This document shows positions 6,157-9,305 of a stretch of 9,305 bases of DNA, in pieces; the first letter of the stretch is position 1; each line of letters starts with the position of its first letter. Source of the stretch: DASQDN01 sp035630195 (GTDB lineage Bacteria; Acidobacteriota; Terriglobia; Bryobacterales; Bryobacteraceae). Below the pieces are notes generated by a model. The model ran no database searches, was not told where the DNA came from, and worked only from the letters and a program-made list of their open reading frames with translations. The position numbers and the translations under genes were made by a program. The stretch spans positions 1-9,305 of the forward strand of contig DASQLD010000134.1 of the NCBI GenBank assembly GCA_035630195.1, read 5' to 3'.

Positions 6157-6456
6157 ATGGAAAAGCTAACACAACAAAACATACAAGAGGCTTTTCTAAA
6201 CAACGCCCGGAAAGATAAGACTTTCCTCACAATCTACCTGATGAGTGGGGTAAAGCTATCAGGCCGGATCAAGAGTTTCGATAAATACTCGGTCATTCTG
6301 GAAGCGAGCAACCAGGAACAACTGATTTTCAAGCACGCTATTTCAACGGTGGTCATCTCCAAGAGCGCACACTCGCCGATCTCCCACTCCGGGCCGATGT
6401 CACCGGGACCTGCGCCGCTGGCGCCGCCTCCCACCGCGGATACGAGCCAGGAGTAG
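6157..6456 (+). CDS. hfq: RNA chaperone Hfq
   Basis: Hfq forms a hexameric Sm-like ring that pairs small RNAs with mRNAs. The 99-residue product has the N-terminal helix with Q10 and FLNNARKDK (13-21), the Sm1 region IYLMSGVKLSGRIKSFDKYS (26-45) and the diagnostic Sm2 motif FKHAISTVV (58-66, K59 and H60 equal to E. coli K56 and H57). In the proximal-face pocket the E. coli Q41-F42 pair is K43-Y44 here. The rim patch is RKDK instead of RRER, so it keeps positive charge but carries an acidic residue. Residues 70-99 form a proline-rich disordered tail (PMSPGPAPLAPPPT) unlike the Gly/Ser-rich E. coli tail. It is the first gene of a run with hflX and pgsA; the hfq-hflX pairing is widely conserved in bacteria. 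Confidence 0.96.
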   Translation: MEKLTQQNIQEAFLNNARKDKTFLTIYLMSGVKLSGRIKSFDKYSVILEASNQEQLIFKHAISTVVISKSAHSPISHSGPMSPGPAPLAPPPTADTSQE

Positions 6457-6465
6457 CTCAACAGA

Positions 6466-7797
6466 TTGGCTTCTTCAACGATCGAACGCGCCATCTTGGT
6501 CGGGTTGGACCTGAAATCGCGCGCGTCGCGGTCCGCAGGCTCCAAAATGGAGAACCTGACCTCATCGGAGGAGTCGGTTGAGGAACTGGCCGTTCTTGCC
6601 GAAGGCGCGGGCGCTTCGATCGTCGATCGCGTACTGCAGTCGAGAGATGCCCCGGAAGCCGCGACTCTTCTTGGCTCGGGTAAGGTGGAAGAACTCGCGA
6701 CCCAGGTCAAGGCAGCAGACATTGACGTCGTGATCTTCGATCGCGACCTGACACCGACACAGCAAAGAAATCTCGAAAGAGAACTCGAGTGTAAGGTTGT
6801 CGATCGCACTCAACTGATTCTCGACATTTTCGCTCGCCGTGCTCGTACGCGCGAAGGTCAGTTGCAGGTAGAACTCGCGCAACTGAATTACCTGCTGCCA
6901 CGGCTTGCGGGCCGCGGCATTCAGATGTCGCGGCTCGGTGGCGGAATCGGCACTCGCGGTCCTGGCGAAACCCAGCTCGAGATGGACCGGCGGAAGATCT
7001 CCCAACGGATCAGCAAGATCGAGAAAAGTCTCGAATCCGTGCGGGCGGGACGAGGGATTCAGCGGCGTCAACGCCAAGCTATTCCGCTCGCCACGGTTGG
7101 TCTGGTTGGATACACGAACGCGGGCAAGTCGACGTTGTTCAACCGATTGACCGGCGCCGGTGTGCTTGCCGATGCGCGTATGTTCGCGACGCTGGACCCT
7201 ACCGTCCGGCAGTTCTCGCTTCCATCCAATCGACGAGTATTATTGAGCGACACCGTAGGATTCATTCGAAATCTGCCGACCACTCTGGTGAAAGCGTTTC
7301 GTGCGACGCTCGAAGAAGTTACTGAAGCAGCTCTGCTGCTTCACGTTGTGGATGCTTCCGCAGAGCAGGCTCCGGAATACACCCGGCACGTGATGGATGT
7401 TGTGCGGGAGATCGGAGCCGAGTCGACACCACAGATCCTGGTGCTCAATAAAGTCGACCGGACGCCTTTGGGAGAAAGTGATCCGGAAGCCGTTCGGCGC
7501 CGCGTTGTCGGAAGTCTGGGGGCAGATACCACCGTTCCGAGCGCGGTCGTTGTTTCTGCTCTGACTGGCGCAGGATTGCCGGATCTGCTGCGGCGAATTG
7601 ATGCGCTGCTTCCGCTCGACTTGGTTACCACCGCCCGCTTTCGTATTCCTCATGCGGATGGCGCTGCTATGCACATTCTCCATGAGTACGCGCGCATCGT
7701 CAGCGAACGTGTTGAGGACGAGTATGCTGAGATCGTGGCAGAGACCCCGGAATCGGTCAAGCGCCGCCTGATACGTTTTCTGGCGCCTGAGCGATGA
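6466..7797 (+). CDS. hflX: GTPase HflX
   Basis: HflX is a ribosome-associated GTPase that binds the 50S subunit and can split stalled ribosomes under stress. The 443-residue protein has the N-terminal HflX domain (about 8-115), a coiled-coil and glycine-rich segment (RLGGGIGTRGPGETQLE, 156-172) and a G domain. The G domain shows G1 GYTNAGKS (215-222), G3 DTVGF (262-266), G4 NKVD (328-331) and G5 SALTG (364-368), followed by a C-terminal domain ending at ORF residue 443. All nucleotide-binding motifs are intact. The TTG at 6466 is the only usable start before the conserved first strand RAILVGLDL. AGGAG at 6449-6453 is 12 bases upstream, longer than ideal. Upstream of this TTG the frame leads straight into hfq, interrupted only by the hfq amber codon. 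The stop overlaps the pgsA start as ATGA. Confidence 0.95.
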   Translation: MASSTIERAILVGLDLKSRASRSAGSKMENLTSSEESVEELAVLAEGAGASIVDRVLQSRDAPEAATLLGSGKVEELATQVKAADIDVVIFDRDLTPTQQRNLERELECKVVDRTQLILDIFARRARTREGQLQVELAQLNYLLPRLAGRGIQMSRLGGGIGTRGPGETQLEMDRRKISQRISKIEKSLESVRAGRGIQRRQRQAIPLATVGLVGYTNAGKSTLFNRLTGAGVLADARMFATLDPTVRQFSLPSNRRVLLSDTVGFIRNLPTTLVKAFRATLEEVTEAALLLHVVDASAEQAPEYTRHVMDVVREIGAESTPQILVLNKVDRTPLGESDPEAVRRRVVGSLGADTTVPSAVVVSALTGAGLPDLLRRIDALLPLDLVTTARFRIPHADGAAMHILHEYARIVSERVEDEYAEIVAETPESVKRRLIRFLAPER

Positions 7798-8462
7798 ACG
7801 TTCCGAACGCCCTAACGCTGCTGCGAATCTTCTTCGTGCCCATGTTGGTCGCAGCCCTGGTACAGGGTCACGTGACGATTGATCTCGGGTTCATGGAAGT
7901 GACGAACGAGATGCTCGCCCTCAGTATCTTTCTTGCAGCGGCGGCGACGGACCTTCTTGATGGTTATATCGCGAGGCGCTGGGGACAGATTACGACTGTG
8001 GGCACGCTGCTCGATCCCATCGCCGACAAACTGCTGATTTCTTCCGCATTGGTGGCGCTGGTTCAAGTTCACGTCGTGCCTGCCTGGATGGCGATTGTCG
8101 TTGTCGGCCGCGAGTTCGCGATCTCAGGACTGCGCAGCATCGCAGCCGCAGAAGGGTACATCATTCAAGCCAGCGATTTCGGTAAGGCAAAGCTGGTGTC
8201 GCAAGTGATCGCGATCAGCCTGCTGCTGCTGAGTATGCGATGGATCGAGCTTCGCCCAACCGCGCTTTTCTCGATGTGGGTTGTCGTCGTGCTTGCCGTG
8301 GTTTCGGCAATATTGTATTTCCGGAAGTTCTGGCGGAAGGTTGACGATAAGGTCAAACATCGGCGGCGGCGCCAATTAATTCTGCAGCAGACACAGGAGC
8401 GCAAGGCTGCCAGGGCCGGCAGAAAAATCGAGCTATCCAACAATCGAACTGATATCGATTAA
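7794..8462 (+). CDS. pgsA: CDP-diacylglycerol-glycerol-3-phosphate 3-phosphatidyltransferase
   Basis: This inner membrane enzyme makes phosphatidylglycerophosphate from CDP-diacylglycerol and glycerol 3-phosphate, the committed step to phosphatidylglycerol and cardiolipin. The 222-residue protein carries the full CDP-alcohol phosphotransferase signature D53-x2-D56-G57-x2-A60-R61-x8-G70-x3-D74-x3-D78. The N-terminal NVPNALTLLRIFFVPM (2-17) is typical of PgsA rather than of phosphatidylserine synthase. About five membrane segments lie between residues 6 and 177. Residues 178-222 form a strongly basic cytoplasmic tail (for example KHRRRRQ at 188-194), longer than in E. coli PgsA. The start overlaps the hflX stop by four bases with only a weak Shine-Dalgarno, so translation is probably coupled. 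The last 30 bases overlap the opposing propeller gene. Confidence 0.94.
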   Translation: MNVPNALTLLRIFFVPMLVAALVQGHVTIDLGFMEVTNEMLALSIFLAAAATDLLDGYIARRWGQITTVGTLLDPIADKLLISSALVALVQVHVVPAWMAIVVVGREFAISGLRSIAAAEGYIIQASDFGKAKLVSQVIAISLLLLSMRWIELRPTALFSMWVVVVLAVVSAILYFRKFWRKVDDKVKHRRRRQLILQQTQERKAARAGRKIELSNNRTDID

Positions 8463-9305
8463 GTACATCTGACGTCCGCCATTATGTGGCGAGTCGATGC
8501 ACACTTTCTTGCCATCGGGACTGAACCGCGGATGGTTGTCACAGCGCCACTCTCCCGTGTACTCCTTCGGCGACGGAAACGATCGGAGGGACGTGCGCTT
8601 GCCCGTCGCAATCTCGTACAAGTACGGATTCTGATTCCGCTCCTTGTCCGGATAGGTATCGTTGAGGATGAACTTGTTGCCCGGTAGGTACGTGCAATGG
8701 CCGTTCACCACCATCACGTCGCGGCCGACTACTTCGACCTTTTCTGTCTTGTCCTGATATAGGTAGAACTTGTCGCCTTCCGGGATCGAAGGGTGCCAGG
8801 CCCAGGCAAGAACGTGTCTCGGGTCGCGCCAAATGAAGTGCGATGTACGTCCGTGGGGATCGAGGATATAGAGATCTTTGCCGTCGCGATCGGCGGTGAA
8901 CATGCGGGTCGAGAACCCTTTGCCTTCGGCTTCGCCGCGCCATCGATGGAGAAAGATGAAACGAGAGCTATCCGGTGAGTAAAGCAGATGATTGAACCAA
9001 TGCTTCGCTCCGGCTGAGTAGCCCTTCGGATACGGAATCCGCTCGGCTTCCGAAAAGGGCAGGATAAGCTTCGTCTTCCCGCTCGCGATATCAAGTCGCC
9101 AGATGCCTGCGTCATCCGGCACACGAAGATCGAAGTTCGGATCGGGAATACCTTCATAGCCGTACCCTGGACGGCAATCGTTCAATCGGCGGAAATCGGG
9201 ATAGACCGCCGATTTTCCGTCCGGACTCAGCGTGTAGATCGGAGCCGATAGTGTTCGTTGGGCTCCGGTTCTAAAATTCACCACCCTACTTATGAATTGC
9301 CCGTC
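8433..9305 (-). CDS. Beta-propeller protein (TolB / oligogalacturonate lyase-like), 5' partial
   Basis: The frame is open from the right edge to the TAG at 8435-8433, giving 291 codons with the stop. A GTG at 9284 is possible but the preceding codons (DGQFISR) continue the protein sense, so I treat the gene as cut by the window. Repeats of the PD40/WD40-like type are visible: LSPDGKSAVYPD, YSPDSSRFIFLHR and, near the C-terminus, HPRFSPDGKKVCID, each at the start of a propeller blade. Several histidines sit in conserved-looking places (KHWFNHLLYSPD, AWAWHPS, VNGHCTY, CDNHPRF). Oligogalacturonate lyases (PL22) use histidines in a similar fold to bind metal, so a pectin-degrading or related role is possible but not shown. 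A periplasmic TolB-like binding protein is the alternative. Any signal peptide would lie outside the window. Confidence 0.75.
   Translation of the reverse strand, partial: DGQFISRVVNFRTGAQRTLSAPIYTLSPDGKSAVYPDFRRLNDCRPGYGYEGIPDPNFDLRVPDDAGIWRLDIASGKTKLILPFSEAERIPYPKGYSAGAKHWFNHLLYSPDSSRFIFLHRWRGEAEGKGFSTRMFTADRDGKDLYILDPHGRTSHFIWRDPRHVLAWAWHPSIPEGDKFYLYQDKTEKVEVVGRDVMVVNGHCTYLPGNKFILNDTYPDKERNQNPYLYEIATGKRTSLRSFPSPKEYTGEWRCDNHPRFSPDGKKVCIDSPHNGGRQMYLIDISSIVG

Noticed and set aside
6234..6809. A 191-codon - strand frame opposite hfq and hflX.
   Set aside because: Ser/Arg/Ala-rich shadow of two well-identified genes with no independent evidence.

Overview
The window looks like ordinary chromosomal DNA of a moderately GC-rich Gram-negative bacterium. 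A BamD-like lipoprotein implies an outer membrane. The gene set, the long low-complexity BamD tail and the RsmB motif variant CSAPGNKT suggest Acidobacteriota; this is inference from family knowledge, not a database match. I see no mobile element, CRISPR array, tRNA, rRNA or prophage gene.

Left part (1-2084, + strand): the 3' part of an unrecognised gene with one membrane segment and a beta-rich exported domain (cut by the left edge), a 311-base gap with a possible promoter, then an integral membrane UbiA-family prenyltransferase.

Middle (5879 down to 2081, - strand): a compact run rsmB - rpe - bamD - receiver-domain protein. The gaps are 54 and 50 bases, and bamD and the receiver gene overlap by ATGA. 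They encode 16S rRNA m5C methylation, a pentose phosphate enzyme, outer membrane protein assembly and a CheY-like regulator with an extra C-terminal helix. The last gene runs tail to tail into the UbiA gene with a 4-base stop-codon overlap.

A 277-base divergent intergenic region (5880-6156) separates this run from the + strand run hfq - hflX - pgsA (6157-8462): RNA chaperone, ribosome-associated GTPase and phosphatidylglycerophosphate synthase. hfq and hflX are 9 bases apart and in the same frame; hflX and pgsA overlap by ATGA. Both runs are housekeeping and growth-related (RNA metabolism, ribosome maintenance, envelope building) and probably start from back-to-back promoters.

Right edge (9305 down to 8433, - strand): the C-terminal part of a beta-propeller protein with SPDG-type repeats, perhaps related to TolB or oligogalacturonate lyase propellers. 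Its 3' end overlaps the pgsA 3' end by 30 bases.

I did not find a convincing new biological system. The points most worth a second look are a perfect 16-bp tandem duplication across the rpe stop codon, two convergent gene overlaps that leave no room for ordinary terminators, the in-frame hfq-amber-hflX junction, and the uncharacterised receiver protein coupled to bamD.
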